Below the pieces are notes generated by a model. That model was not told the origin of the DNA, did not search any database, and worked only from the letters and a program-made list of their open reading frames with translations. This document shows, in pieces, positions 8,711 through 17,109 of a stretch of DNA of 64,000 bases. A program made the translations under genes and the position numbers. The stretch covers positions 1-64,000 of the forward strand of contig JACKOD010000001.1 of assembly GCA_024234505.1 (NCBI GenBank), in the 5' to 3' direction. Source of the DNA: Hahellaceae bacterium (lineage in GTDB: Bacteria > Pseudomonadota > Gammaproteobacteria > Pseudomonadales > Oleiphilaceae). Every line of letters starts with the position of its first letter. Position 1 is the first letter of the stretch.

Positions 8711-9763
8711 ATGTTAGGTGACGCAGCCAATCATCCGCTGCGTGTCGCTGTTACCGGAGGACAGGGCTTCTTGGGTTCTTTCTTGATCTCCAGTTTACTG
8801 CAGCGTGGCTACGTTGTTTATTGCCTTTGTCGCGAAAATACAGAAAAGCGAAGCGGCAAAGGTGCGCTGGGTGCGTCAGAAGAAAAGCCAGAGTCAGCTC
8901 CTGTGCGTGTTCATTATAAATATATTCGCGATATTTGTGATGAAGATGCGTTGGCCGCAGTTTTTCGTGAGGTGGATTTCGTAGTTCATCTCGCTGCACG
9001 TGCTCACAAAATGCATGTGCAAAATGACAGCGAGCTGGCCGAGTATGATCGAGTCAATCACCTGGGTACCTTAGCCGTTGCTAAGGCATCTAGACGGGCC
9101 GGGGTAAAACGAGTGGTTTTTATCAGCTCAATTAAGGTCAATGGCGAGCAAACTTTTGGTAAAGCCTTCACTCCGTTTGATACTCCGGCTCCTCAGGACG
9201 AATATGCCCGCTCAAAAATGGCGGCTGAAAACGTGCTTAAAACAGAACTGGATGCATCGGAAACCCAATGGGTCATTGTGCGTCCTCCTCTGATTTATGG
9301 GCCGAATGTAAAAGGTAATCTGGTTCGGTTGCAACAATTGATCAAATCAAGACTCCCGTTACCGCTGATGTCGATACACAATAAGCGCAGCTTGGTGGGT
9401 GTGCCCAATTTGTGCGATTTTATTGCGCGCTGTCTGGGGCATCCACAGGCGGCGGGTCAGACATTTCTGGTCGCTGATGGAAAAGAGGGCATGTCTACGC
9501 CTGCATTGATTAAGGCTATGAGCCATGCGCTGGGTCTGCGACCTTTTCTGATCCCCGTACCGGAGGGGCTGTTAAAAGCACTGGCAAGCTGGACTGGCAA
9601 GTCGGCACTGTATTCCAGATTATGTGGCGATTTGAATGTTGATATTTCTTTTGCGTGCACTCAACTGCAGTGGATGCCACCTTTCAGCGTTTCAGAGCAA
9701 ATGGGTATGGCATTTGGTAAAAATGCAGAAAATGTTGCGTTGTTGACGAAGGGTCATGCATAG
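8711..9763 (+). CDS. NAD-dependent sugar-nucleotide epimerase/reductase, WbpV-like
   Basis: Extended short-chain dehydrogenase of 350 residues. The NAD-binding motif GGQGFLG is at residues 16-22, VHLAARAHKMH and FISSIKVNGE follow, and the catalytic Tyr165-x3-Lys169 lies in YARSKMAAE. RPPLIYGPNVKGN and LVGVPNLCDFI resemble WbpV/WbpK-type enzymes that reduce or epimerise the 4-keto-6-deoxy sugar made by WbpM, giving UDP-QuiNAc or UDP-FucNAc. The position directly before a WbpL-like transferase supports supply of the first O-antigen sugar. A lysine/glutamate-rich stretch at residues 45-62 is an unusual insertion after the first Rossmann strand. Exact product cannot be decided from sequence. Confidence 0.82.
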   Translation: MLGDAANHPLRVAVTGGQGFLGSFLISSLLQRGYVVYCLCRENTEKRSGKGALGASEEKPESAPVRVHYKYIRDICDEDALAAVFREVDFVVHLAARAHKMHVQNDSELAEYDRVNHLGTLAVAKASRRAGVKRVVFISSIKVNGEQTFGKAFTPFDTPAPQDEYARSKMAAENVLKTELDASETQWVIVRPPLIYGPNVKGNLVRLQQLIKSRLPLPLMSIHNKRSLVGVPNLCDFIARCLGHPQAAGQTFLVADGKEGMSTPALIKAMSHALGLRPFLIPVPEGLLKALASWTGKSALYSRLCGDLNVDISFACTQLQWMPPFSVSEQMGMAFGKNAENVALLTKGHA

Positions 9764-9765
9764 TC

Positions 9766-10779
9766 GTGTTGATGATCATGGTAGTTGTTTTTACTTTTAT
9801 CGCGGGCTGGCTAGGTGTGGTTGCTTACCGGCGTTATGCGATGTCTGCCGCGATACTGGATGTGCCCAATAGTCGAAGCAGCCATGTAAACCCTACCCCC
9901 CGAGGGGCCGGCCTTATTTTTGTGGTGCTGTCTGTTGGCGTGTGGGGAGGGTTGTCGGTCGGAGGCTATATTGAATGGAGTTACGCAGCTCCTTTTCTGT
10001 TGTCGTTGGTGCTGACTGCAGGGGTTGGTTTTTATGATGACCTCGCTGGAGCTTCGCCATTACTAAGATTGGCTGTTCAGACCATTGCAGTCATTATTTC
10101 ACTTTTGGCATTTCCCAGCCTACCTGAAATTCAGTGGTTTGGCTGGTCTACGCCTTGGCCTCCGGTTGTTTTTTCGATTTTGCTTTTGACGCTGGTCTGG
10201 TTGGTTAATCTTTTTAATTTTATGGATGGCATTGACGGTATTGCCGGAGTAGAGACTGTTTCGGTATTAGGCGGTGGAATCCTCCTGCTATTGGTCGGGG
10301 ATGGGGAAGCTTACGCGTTATATCCTCTGGTGCTGATGGCTGCTGTAGCGGGTTTTTTAATGCTGAACTGGCCCCCGGCTAAAGTGTTTATGGGTGATGT
10401 TGGGAGTGGTTTTCTTGGGCTGGCCATTGGCTTGATCGCCATTATCAGTGCGATTGAGACTCAGGTAAACTTATGGTGCTGGCTGATTTTGATGTCGGTC
10501 TTTATTGCAGATGCGACGATGACGTTAATGCGCCGTATTTTCCGCGGTCAGCGATTTTACGAAGCGCATCGCTCGCACGCCTACCAGCGACTCTCGCGAC
10601 GTTGGAATTCTCATGCCAAAGTCACTGGTTTGCTTCTGGCCTTCAATTTGCTGGTATTGTTTCCACTGGCCATGATGGTCATGTACTGGCCTCAGTCCGG
10701 TGCAGCTATATTTATATTGACGCTAGGCGGGTTGATGGCCGGCGCGTGGCGTTGTGGTGCGGGTACATGTGATAACTGA
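9766..10779 (+). CDS. wbpL: WbpL/WecA-family undecaprenyl-phosphate glycosyl-1-phosphate transferase
   Basis: Polytopic inner-membrane protein of the MraY/WecA superfamily with roughly ten hydrophobic segments. Diagnostic motifs: RSSHVNPTPRGAGLIFV near residue 35, the Mg-binding FYDDLAG near residue 88, NLFNFMDGIDGIAGVE near residue 149, VFMGDVGSGFLGLAIG near residue 207, and the basic HRSHAYQRLSRR loop near residue 266 that binds the nucleotide sugar. The family moves a GlcNAc-, QuiNAc- or FucNAc-1-phosphate to undecaprenyl phosphate to start O-antigen. The gene begins 2 bases after the WbpV-like stop. A GTG at 9766 is the first possible start, with in-frame ATGs at 9772 and 9778. The window also encodes a different initiating enzyme at 253-1683. 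Confidence 0.88.
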   Translation: MLMIMVVVFTFIAGWLGVVAYRRYAMSAAILDVPNSRSSHVNPTPRGAGLIFVVLSVGVWGGLSVGGYIEWSYAAPFLLSLVLTAGVGFYDDLAGASPLLRLAVQTIAVIISLLAFPSLPEIQWFGWSTPWPPVVFSILLLTLVWLVNLFNFMDGIDGIAGVETVSVLGGGILLLLVGDGEAYALYPLVLMAAVAGFLMLNWPPAKVFMGDVGSGFLGLAIGLIAIISAIETQVNLWCWLILMSVFIADATMTLMRRIFRGQRFYEAHRSHAYQRLSRRWNSHAKVTGLLLAFNLLVLFPLAMMVMYWPQSGAAIFILTLGGLMAGAWRCGAGTCDN

Positions 10780-10812
10780 GTTATTGATCAAAGTGATTAA
10801 ACGGGAAAAAGA

Positions 10813-11880
10813 ATGAAAAAAATTATTGTAACAGGTGGTGCCGGGTTTATTGGTTCGGCGGTAGTGCGACATATCATTAATGATACGCAGGATTCGGTAC
10901 TGAATCTCGATAAACTAACCTATGCAGGTAACCTCGAAAATCTGAATTCGGTTTGCGACAACGAGCGCTATGAATTTGTGCAGGCTGATATATGCGATAA
11001 AGCGGCCATGGACGAAATTTTTACCCGTTTTCAACCCGATGCCATAATGCACCTTGCCGCAGAATCGCATGTGGATCGCTCTATTGATGGTCCGGGCGAG
11101 TTCATCCAGACCAACGTGGTGGGCACCTATACCTTGTTGGAAGCAGCGCGCAAATATTGGTCATCATTGGATGAGTTGCGTAAAGCGGCTTTCAGGTTTC
11201 ATCATATCTCTACGGATGAGGTTTATGGTGATCTGGAAGATACAGGTCTGCTGTTCACAGAAGAAACGTCATACGAACCCAGTTCGCCATATTCGGCAAG
11301 TAAGGCCGGTTCGGATCACCTGGTGCGTGCATGGGGGCGTACTTATGGGCTGCCGGTAGTCGTCACTAATTGTTCGAATAACTATGGCCCGTTCCATTTT
11401 CCCGAGAAGCTGGTGCCACTGATTATTATCAAGGCGCTGGCTGGAGAGGCACTGCCCGTGTATGGCAAAGGGGATCAGATTCGTGATTGGCTGTACGTCG
11501 AAGATCATGCCCGCGCACTGTATACCGTGGTGACCCGTGGCATTGTCGGAGAAACCTATAACATTGGTGGTCACAACGAAAAGCAGAATATCGAAGTCGT
11601 TAAAACGCTTTGTTCGCTTCTCGAAGAATTAGCACCGAATAAGCCTGAAGGTTTGAATAAATATGAAGATCTGATTACCTATGTCGCAGATCGTCCAGGG
11701 CACGACATTCGATACGCCATTGACGCCACAAAAATTCAGGAGGTGTTAGGTTGGGTTCCGCAGGAAACCTTTGAAAGTGGTTTGCGTAAAACGGTTCTGT
11801 GGTACCTGAGCAATCAGTCATGGTGGGAGCGTGTTCGCAGCGGTGCCTATCGTCAGGAACGCCTGGGTTTGAACGCGTAA
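10813..11880 (+). CDS. rmlB: dTDP-glucose 4,6-dehydratase
   Basis: Second step of dTDP-L-rhamnose synthesis: NAD-dependent dehydration of dTDP-glucose to dTDP-4-keto-6-deoxyglucose. The NAD motif GGAGFIGS begins at residue 8. The active-site triad Thr134-Asp135-Glu136 lies in [11 protein letters not shown], and Tyr160-x3-Lys164 in [28 protein letters not shown] and the [13 protein letters not shown] motif are intact. Length of 355 is usual. It leads the rmlBACD block. Its product is also the substrate for the FdtA/FdtB-like pair at 18.5-20.0 kb, so the same intermediate may feed two branches. Confidence 0.96.
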   Translation: MKKIIVTGGAGFIGSAVVRHIINDTQDSVLNLDKLTYAGNLENLNSVCDNERYEFVQADICDKAAMDEIFTRFQPDAIMHLAAESHVDRSIDGPGEFIQTNVVGTYTLLEAARKYWSSLDELRKAAFRFHHISTDEVYGDLEDTGLLFTEETSYEPSSPYSASKAGSDHLVRAWGRTYGLPVVVTNCSNNYGPFHFPEKLVPLIIIKALAGEALPVYGKGDQIRDWLYVEDHARALYTVVTRGIVGETYNIGGHNEKQNIEVVKTLCSLLEELAPNKPEGLNKYEDLITYVADRPGHDIRYAIDATKIQEVLGWVPQETFESGLRKTVLWYLSNQSWWERVRSGAYRQERLGLNA

Positions 11881-11924
11881 TTATTCGGGAACATGCAACT
11901 ATATAACCTGGTAGGAGTCAGACA

Positions 11925-12797
11925 ATGAAAGGTATCGTTTTAGCGGGTGGTTCGGGAACGCGTTTACATCCGGTGACACAAGGGGTGTCCAAGCAGTTGT
12001 TGCCCATTTACGATAAGCCGATGGTGTATTACCCCATATCGGTATTAATGCTGGCTGGCATTCGGGAAATTTTGATTATTTCTACGCCCGTTGATATGCC
12101 GTATTTCAAAAGGCTGCTTGGTGATGGTAGCGATTTCGGTGTGGAATTCAGTTACGCTGTGCAACCCTCTCCGGATGGTCTGGCTCAGGCCTTCATTATC
12201 GGTGAAGAGTTTATCGGAGATGATTCGGTTTGCCTGGTGCTGGGTGACAATATCTTTTATGGGGAAAGTTTTTCTCAAAAATTGAAGCGCGCCGCCGCCC
12301 GGCCAACGGGGGCGACTGTTTTTGGGTATTGGGTAAACGACCCGGACCGCTTTGGCGTGGTGGAGTTTGATGCGCAGGGTAATGCGCTTTCAATCGAAGA
12401 AAAACCGGAAAAGCCAAAGTCTAATTATGCCGTGACGGGGCTCTATTTCTACGACAACGATGTGGTAGAAATTGCCAAATCGGTCAAACCGAGCCACCGG
12501 GGTGAACTGGAGATTACTTCGGTCAATAATGCCTATTTGGAGCGTGGTGATCTGCACGTAGAAAAGCTCGGCAGAGGTTTTGCCTGGCTGGATACAGGAA
12601 CGCATGACAGCCTGATGGAAGCGAGCCAGTTTGTTCAGACGATCGAGCATCGCCAAGGGTTAAAGGTGGCGTGTTTGGAGGAGATCGCGTATCTCAACGG
12701 CTGGTTGACTCTGGATCAGCTTTTGGCGCGAGCAGAAATGTATAAAAAGACCGGATATGGTCAATATCTGCTGACGCTTGCGAAAGAAAAGCGATAG
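11925..12797 (+). CDS. rmlA: Glucose-1-phosphate thymidylyltransferase
   Basis: First step of dTDP-rhamnose synthesis: dTTP plus glucose-1-phosphate give dTDP-glucose. The signature [26 protein letters not shown] lies in the first 30 residues (written here with its key GxGTR, SKQ and DKP elements); LGDNIFYG binds metal and sugar, and VVEFD, IEEKP and [10 protein letters not shown] follow. Length of 290 residues is typical of the homotetrameric short form. A clear AGGAG precedes ATG 11925, and the gene is 44 bases after rmlB. The enzyme is usually inhibited by dTDP-rhamnose. Confidence 0.96.
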   Translation: MKGIVLAGGSGTRLHPVTQGVSKQLLPIYDKPMVYYPISVLMLAGIREILIISTPVDMPYFKRLLGDGSDFGVEFSYAVQPSPDGLAQAFIIGEEFIGDDSVCLVLGDNIFYGESFSQKLKRAAARPTGATVFGYWVNDPDRFGVVEFDAQGNALSIEEKPEKPKSNYAVTGLYFYDNDVVEIAKSVKPSHRGELEITSVNNAYLERGDLHVEKLGRGFAWLDTGTHDSLMEASQFVQTIEHRQGLKVACLEEIAYLNGWLTLDQLLARAEMYKKTGYGQYLLTLAKEKR

Positions 12798-12812
12798 GAA
12801 GGGCGGTGAAGA

Positions 12813-13358
12813 ATGAACGTTATTAAGACCCAGCTGGAAGGATTGCTGATTCTGGAGCCTAAAGTCTTTGGTGATCACCGTGGATTTTTTATGGAAAGCT
12901 GGAATGAAAAGGTTTTTCAGGAAGCCACCGGTGTGAAGGATCATTTTGTGCAGGATAACCATTCACGCTCAGGTAAAAATGTACTACGCGGATTGCATTA
13001 TCAAATTCAGCAGCCACAGGGGAAATTGGTTCGGGTGACGCAAGGCCGTGTATTTGATGTGGCGGTAGATATGCGTAAATCGTCACCAACGTTCGGGCAG
13101 TGGGCGGGTGTTGAATTAACGGGCGAGAATCATCGCCAGTTTTGGGTGCCCAAAGGCTTCGCGCATGGTTTTGTGGTGCTCTCGGAGAGCGCGGATTTTC
13201 TGTATAAAACCACAGATTACTATGCTCCCCAGTATGAACGTTCCTTGTTATGGAATGATCCAACGGTTGCTGTTGAATGGCCGATGGAGGGTGAGCCGTT
13301 GCTGGCCGCAAAAGATAAAGAGGGTAAATACCTGGCCGAATGTGAGGTATTTGCATGA
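12813..13358 (+). CDS. rmlC: dTDP-4-dehydrorhamnose 3,5-epimerase
   Basis: Third step of dTDP-L-rhamnose synthesis, a cupin-fold epimerase acting at C3 and C5. The characteristic DNHSRSGKNVLRGLHYQ (residues near 50-66) holds the catalytic His of the RGLHYQ motif, and FWVPKGFAHGFVVLSE with the FLYKTTDYY tyrosine complete the site. Length of 181 residues is normal. The stop overlaps the rmlD start by 4 bases (ATGA), a sign of translational coupling. Confidence 0.96.
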   Translation: MNVIKTQLEGLLILEPKVFGDHRGFFMESWNEKVFQEATGVKDHFVQDNHSRSGKNVLRGLHYQIQQPQGKLVRVTQGRVFDVAVDMRKSSPTFGQWAGVELTGENHRQFWVPKGFAHGFVVLSESADFLYKTTDYYAPQYERSLLWNDPTVAVEWPMEGEPLLAAKDKEGKYLAECEVFA

Positions 13359-14245
13359 AAATTCTCGTCACGGGCGTGAATGGCCAAGTGGGATGGGAGT
13401 TGGCGCGCAGTCTGATGCCAATAGGTGAAGTTGTTGCCATGGATCGGGCCGGGTTTGATTTGTCCGCTCCGGAAGTGCTTGAAGCCAGACTGAACCAGAT
13501 TCAGCCGGATATTATCGTCAATGCTGCGGCCTACACCGCCGTCGATAAGGCAGAAAGCGAAGAAGCGCTGGCGACAGTTGTCAACGGGGCGTCGGTGGGT
13601 GTGCTGGCTTTATGGGCGAAAAATAACCATGCACTTCTGATTCATTACTCCACCGATTATGTGTTTGATGGCACTAAAACCTCGCCCTATGTTGAAAGCG
13701 ATACCGTGTGTCCGATTAATGCCTATGGGCGAAGCAAACTTGCGGGCGAGCAAGCGATTCAAAAAGTGGGTGGCGACTATCTGATTTTTCGTACCAGTTG
13801 GGTTTATGCCGCGCGGGGCCAGAATTTTGTTCGCACGATGCTTCGCCTCGGGCAGGAAAGAGAAACGCTGGGTGTAGTGAATGACCAAGTGGGTGCACCT
13901 ACCTGGGCTCGAAACATTGCTGATGTAACGGCTTTTGTACTGGTAAAGGCACTGGAAGAGCGTCAAAAAGGCGAGTTTACTTCGGGCGTTTTCAACCTGG
14001 GCGCAAAAGGCGAGGTTTCCTGGCATGGCTTTGCAGAGCGCATTTTCTCGATTGCCAAAGGTTTGCTACCCAACGGTCAGCTTAAAATTGCGCAGTTGAA
14101 TGCCATTCCCACTTCAGCCTATCCTTTACCAGCGAAACGCCCCTCGTACTCCAGATTAGACTGTTCGGCGATTGAGGCACGATTTGGCGTGGCTATTCCG
14201 CATTGGGAGCTCGCTTTGCCCCTGTGTATTAATGATACGGTGTAG
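13355..14245 (+). CDS. rmlD: dTDP-4-dehydrorhamnose reductase
   Basis: Last step of dTDP-L-rhamnose synthesis, an NAD(P)H-dependent reductase. The cofactor motif GVNGQVGWEL lies at the N-terminus. VNAAAYTAVDKAE, HYSTDYVFDG, and the catalytic YGRSKLAGEQ (Tyr-x3-Lys) follow, then FRTSWVYAARG and the C-terminal RPSYSRLD substrate motif. Length of 296 residues matches the family. It overlaps rmlC by 4 bases and ends the rml operon; a promoter-bearing gap follows before galE. Confidence 0.96.
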   Translation: MKILVTGVNGQVGWELARSLMPIGEVVAMDRAGFDLSAPEVLEARLNQIQPDIIVNAAAYTAVDKAESEEALATVVNGASVGVLALWAKNNHALLIHYSTDYVFDGTKTSPYVESDTVCPINAYGRSKLAGEQAIQKVGGDYLIFRTSWVYAARGQNFVRTMLRLGQERETLGVVNDQVGAPTWARNIADVTAFVLVKALEERQKGEFTSGVFNLGAKGEVSWHGFAERIFSIAKGLLPNGQLKIAQLNAIPTSAYPLPAKRPSYSRLDCSAIEARFGVAIPHWELALPLCINDTV

Positions 14246-14264
14246 CGTTAGTTTTTCTCATTTC

Positions 14265-14306
14265 TGCCGGTTGAACAAAATTAATTCTAATGTTTGTTTG
14301 CCGGCA
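14265..14306 (+). repeat. Inverted repeat between rmlD and galE
   Basis: TGCCGG...CCGGCA arms with an inner AACAAA/TTTGTT pairing form an interrupted hairpin about 20 bases after the rmlD stop. There is no T-run after it, so it may be a factor-dependent terminator or simply an operator-like palindrome; the right arm overlaps the -35 of the galE promoter. Confidence 0.4.
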
Positions 14307-14326
14307 TACCCCCTAATCTATAAAAT
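14298..14326 (+). promoter_or_regulatory. Sigma-70-like promoter for galE
   Basis: TTGCCG (14298-14303) and TAAAAT (14321-14326) separated by 17 bases, with a C-rich discriminator after it. The predicted start of transcription is about 40 bases upstream of the GTG start of galE. Confidence 0.5.
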
Positions 14327-14372
14327 ACCCGCCTTCATTAGATGACGAAAAACTCATCAGGAGTCTGAGCGC

Positions 14373-15395
14373 GTGAGTCAAACCATTTTTGTCACAGGTG
14401 GTGCGGGTTATATTGGTAGTCATACTTGTGTTGAATTATTGGACGCGGGATATGACGTTGTTGTCTATGACAATTTCTCGAACAGTCATCGGGCTGCACT
14501 TCATCGAGTCGAAGAAATCACCGGGAAACGAGTTTCGATATTTGAAGGTGATATCAGGAATAAAACGACTTTGGTCGATGCATTACAAAAGTCTTCTGCG
14601 AATGCAGTGATACATTTTGCGGGCCTGAAAGCAGTAGGCGAATCCGTTGAAAAGCCGCTGATGTACTACGATAACAATGTGAATGGTACGTTGGTGCTGC
14701 TTGAAGCCATGCGGGAATCGGGCGTTAGCACGCTGGTATTCAGCTCCTCTGCAACGGTCTACGGTGACCCTCAATTCTTACCCATAACGGAAAATCATCC
14801 GTTGTCTGCTACTAATCCTTATGGTCGCTCAAAATTAATGATTGAGGAAATCCTCAGGGATTTTCATAAGAGCCAGCCTGACTGGAATATAGCGATATTG
14901 CGCTATTTCAACCCCGTTGGAGCACACAAGTCTGGTTTGATTGGTGAAGATCCGCAAGGTATTCCCAATAACTTAATGCCGTTTATTACCCAAGTTGCGG
15001 TGGGCAAGCGAGAGTTCCTCAGTGTTTTCGGGGGAGATTATGATACTCATGATGGCACGGGCGTGCGCGATTATATCCATGTAGTTGATTTGGCGTGTGG
15101 TCATCTTAAGTCACTTGAAAAGCTAGAGTCGAGTAACGGGGTGTGCTTTGAGGTCAATTTGGGCACAGGGCAGGGGTACAGTGTCTTAGACATCATTTCC
15201 GCATTTGAAAAGGCTAGCGGGATAGATATTCCGTATAAGATTATTGCGCGTCGACCGGGAGATGTGGCGAGCTGCTATGCTAATCCGGTTTTGGCCAAAA
15301 AGCTTCTAAATTGGGAGGCTCGTTCCACAGTATATGAAATGTGTAAGGACTCTTGGCAGTGGCAATGCAAAAATACTAAAGGCTTTGCCGAGTAG
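14373..15395 (+). CDS. galE: UDP-glucose 4-epimerase
   Basis: Interconverts UDP-glucose and UDP-galactose (and possibly the N-acetyl forms), supplying galactose units. GGAGYIGSH at residues 9-17 binds NAD, and SSSATVYGDP holds the catalytic Ser/Thr. Tyr150 and Lys154 sit in NPYGRSKLMIEE. FNPVGAHKSGLIGEDP and GTGVRDYIHVVDLA are typical GalE motifs. Length of 340 matches E. coli GalE. The start is GTG at 14373 with AGGAG 11 bases upstream. It precedes the ABC exporter genes but has its own promoter, so it may lead the transcript into the AT-rich polysaccharide block. Confidence 0.95.
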   Translation: MSQTIFVTGGAGYIGSHTCVELLDAGYDVVVYDNFSNSHRAALHRVEEITGKRVSIFEGDIRNKTTLVDALQKSSANAVIHFAGLKAVGESVEKPLMYYDNNVNGTLVLLEAMRESGVSTLVFSSSATVYGDPQFLPITENHPLSATNPYGRSKLMIEEILRDFHKSQPDWNIAILRYFNPVGAHKSGLIGEDPQGIPNNLMPFITQVAVGKREFLSVFGGDYDTHDGTGVRDYIHVVDLACGHLKSLEKLESSNGVCFEVNLGTGQGYSVLDIISAFEKASGIDIPYKIIARRPGDVASCYANPVLAKKLLNWEARSTVYEMCKDSWQWQCKNTKGFAE

Positions 15396-15510
15396 GAGCG
15401 GCTTTTGGTGAGGTTTTTTGTAAATGCACTCAAAGTAATACGTGCCTTGGGAAATCTGGCCTGTATTTGAGAAATCAGATTTATTTACTCTATAGCTGGA
15501 AGGTTGTTTA

Positions 15511-16299
15511 ATGTTTGAATCGTTAAAAACAACAAATAGGGAGATCAAAGCGTATAGCAATGTGCTAAATCAACTTGTGCGTCAGCAGTTAATTTTAAGA
15601 TACAGAAGAACTGTTTTGGGGTATTTGTGGACGCTGATCAATCCGCTATTGATGATGATAGTGATGGCGTTCGTATTTTCTAGTTTGTTTCATGCCGAGC
15701 TGGAAACGTTTGCGGTTTTTCTTTTTTCTGCAATGATTCCGTGGAATTGTTTTAGTGCGGTTGTTTCACAATCAGCGGGATCATTTATAAATAATGAATC
15801 ACTGATAAAAAAAATATATCTCCCAAAATTGATTTTTCCATTAAGTGTTGCATGGGCATTGTTGATAGATAGCTTTTTTTCGTTTATCGCACTTTTTGCG
15901 CTAATTATGCTTATCGGTGGTAAACTTTCTTGGGCGCTATTGTTTTTGCCTTCAGCCTATATGTTGCTTTTTATATTTTCATTAGGGTGTGGATTAATAG
16001 TCTCTGTGGCAACCGTGTTTTTTCGTGACTTGCAGTATGTTATTGCTATTGCGCTTCAGGGATTATTTTTTCTTAGTCCAATTTTGTACAAAAGCGATGC
16101 GATAAAAGGGAAGGTGGCATGGTTGGTTCAATTAAACCCGCTGGTGCCTTTCATCGAGCTGTTTCGAGCTCCGTTATTTGAATCGAGTTTACCATCCCCC
16201 TCTATTGTTATGAGTTCAATTGCGGTAGCGCTGGTTACTCTCGTAATTGGATTTATAGTATTTAAACGCGCCGAAAACAATATAGTATTCAGGTTGTGA
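15511..16299 (+). CDS. wzm: ABC-2 type polysaccharide exporter permease (Wzm)
   Basis: Inner-membrane permease of an O-antigen or capsule ABC exporter, 262 residues with about six hydrophobic segments. The conserved N-terminal cytoplasmic helix LVRQQLILRYRRTVLGYLWTLINPL is the Wzm/TagG/KpsM signature; a re-entrant region around MIPWNCFSAVVSQSAGS and the terminal LNPLVPFIELFRAPLFE also match. It pairs with the ATPase that begins 7 bases after its stop. GGAAGG lies upstream of ATG 15511. Presence of Wzm/Wzt implies that at least one polysaccharide is completed in the cytoplasm and exported as a lipid-linked chain. The base composition becomes clearly AT-rich from here on. Confidence 0.92.
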   Translation: MFESLKTTNREIKAYSNVLNQLVRQQLILRYRRTVLGYLWTLINPLLMMIVMAFVFSSLFHAELETFAVFLFSAMIPWNCFSAVVSQSAGSFINNESLIKKIYLPKLIFPLSVAWALLIDSFFSFIALFALIMLIGGKLSWALLFLPSAYMLLFIFSLGCGLIVSVATVFFRDLQYVIAIALQGLFFLSPILYKSDAIKGKVAWLVQLNPLVPFIELFRAPLFESSLPSPSIVMSSIAVALVTLVIGFIVFKRAENNIVFRL

Positions 16300-16306
16300 T
16301 TGAAGT

Positions 16307-17050
16307 ATGACATTTGTATCCGTAGAAAATCTTTCGATAAACTTTCGTATTTATCATGATCGATCACCTTCGTTAAAAGAGTACTTCGCTAACTTTTTTA
16401 AAAAGAAAAGTCCAACGGTTTCGACATTTGTAGCTGTGAATAATGTTTCATTTCAGCTGAGCGCGGGAGATCGAGTGGGTATCGTGGGACATAATGGTGC
16501 AGGGAAAAGTACTCTTTTAAAAGCACTTTGCAGAGTCTATCCTGCTTCTAGTGGCAATGTACAGGTAGAAGGTCGAATTGCGCCCTTATTGGAGATAGGT
16601 GCGGGCTTTCATCCAGAGTTTACCGGTAGAGAAAATATCTATCTTAATGGTTCAATTCTGGGATATACCAAATCCGAGCTTCAGGGAATGGAGTCAGATG
16701 TAATCGAGTTTGCAGAGTTAAGTGAGTTTATTGATACGCCAGTAAAATACTATTCTACGGGGATGTATATGCGACTCGCCTTCTCACTGGCAACTGCGAT
16801 GCATCCAGAGATTCTGATTTTAGATGAAGTGTTTGCGGGTGGAGATATTTCGTTTATGGAAAAGGCGAGAGCTCGAATGCATTCCATGATTGATAAAGCC
16901 AACATCATGGTTATGGTTTCGCATGATCACCATTTAATTAGCTCTTTGTGTAATCGGGTAATTTGGCTAGATCATGGGAAGTTGATTGCCGACGGTAGTC
17001 CGGATGAGGTCGTAAATCAATATCTAAATGCCATGACAAAGATGCAATAG
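16307..17050 (+). CDS. wzt: ABC transporter ATPase for polysaccharide export (Wzt), short form
   Basis: ATPase partner of Wzm. Walker A is GHNGAGKST at residues 61-69, Walker B is LILDEVFAGGD, and the ABC signature is YYSTGMYMRLAFS, the variant YSxGM seen in the Wzt/KpsT/TagH group instead of LSGGQ. The H-loop SHDHHLI is intact. The protein is 247 residues and ends soon after the nucleotide-binding domain, so it lacks the C-terminal carbohydrate-binding domain that Wzt proteins of the E. coli O8/O9a type use to recognise a capped chain end. This resembles short Wzt proteins in systems where export is coupled to synthesis without terminal capping (family knowledge). Confidence 0.92.
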   Translation: MTFVSVENLSINFRIYHDRSPSLKEYFANFFKKKSPTVSTFVAVNNVSFQLSAGDRVGIVGHNGAGKSTLLKALCRVYPASSGNVQVEGRIAPLLEIGAGFHPEFTGRENIYLNGSILGYTKSELQGMESDVIEFAELSEFIDTPVKYYSTGMYMRLAFSLATAMHPEILILDEVFAGGDISFMEKARARMHSMIDKANIMVMVSHDHHLISSLCNRVIWLDHGKLIADGSPDEVVNQYLNAMTKMQ

Positions 17051-17109
17051 ATATTGTCAGAATAGAGAATGTGTAGGTTTTTAATTTTTACGATTTCAAA
17101 GGTCGTCTG

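Noticed and set aside
12889..13440. A 183-codon open frame on the minus strand opposite rmlC
   Set aside because: Antisense to rmlC and the start of rmlD, with no recognisable motif or ribosome site.
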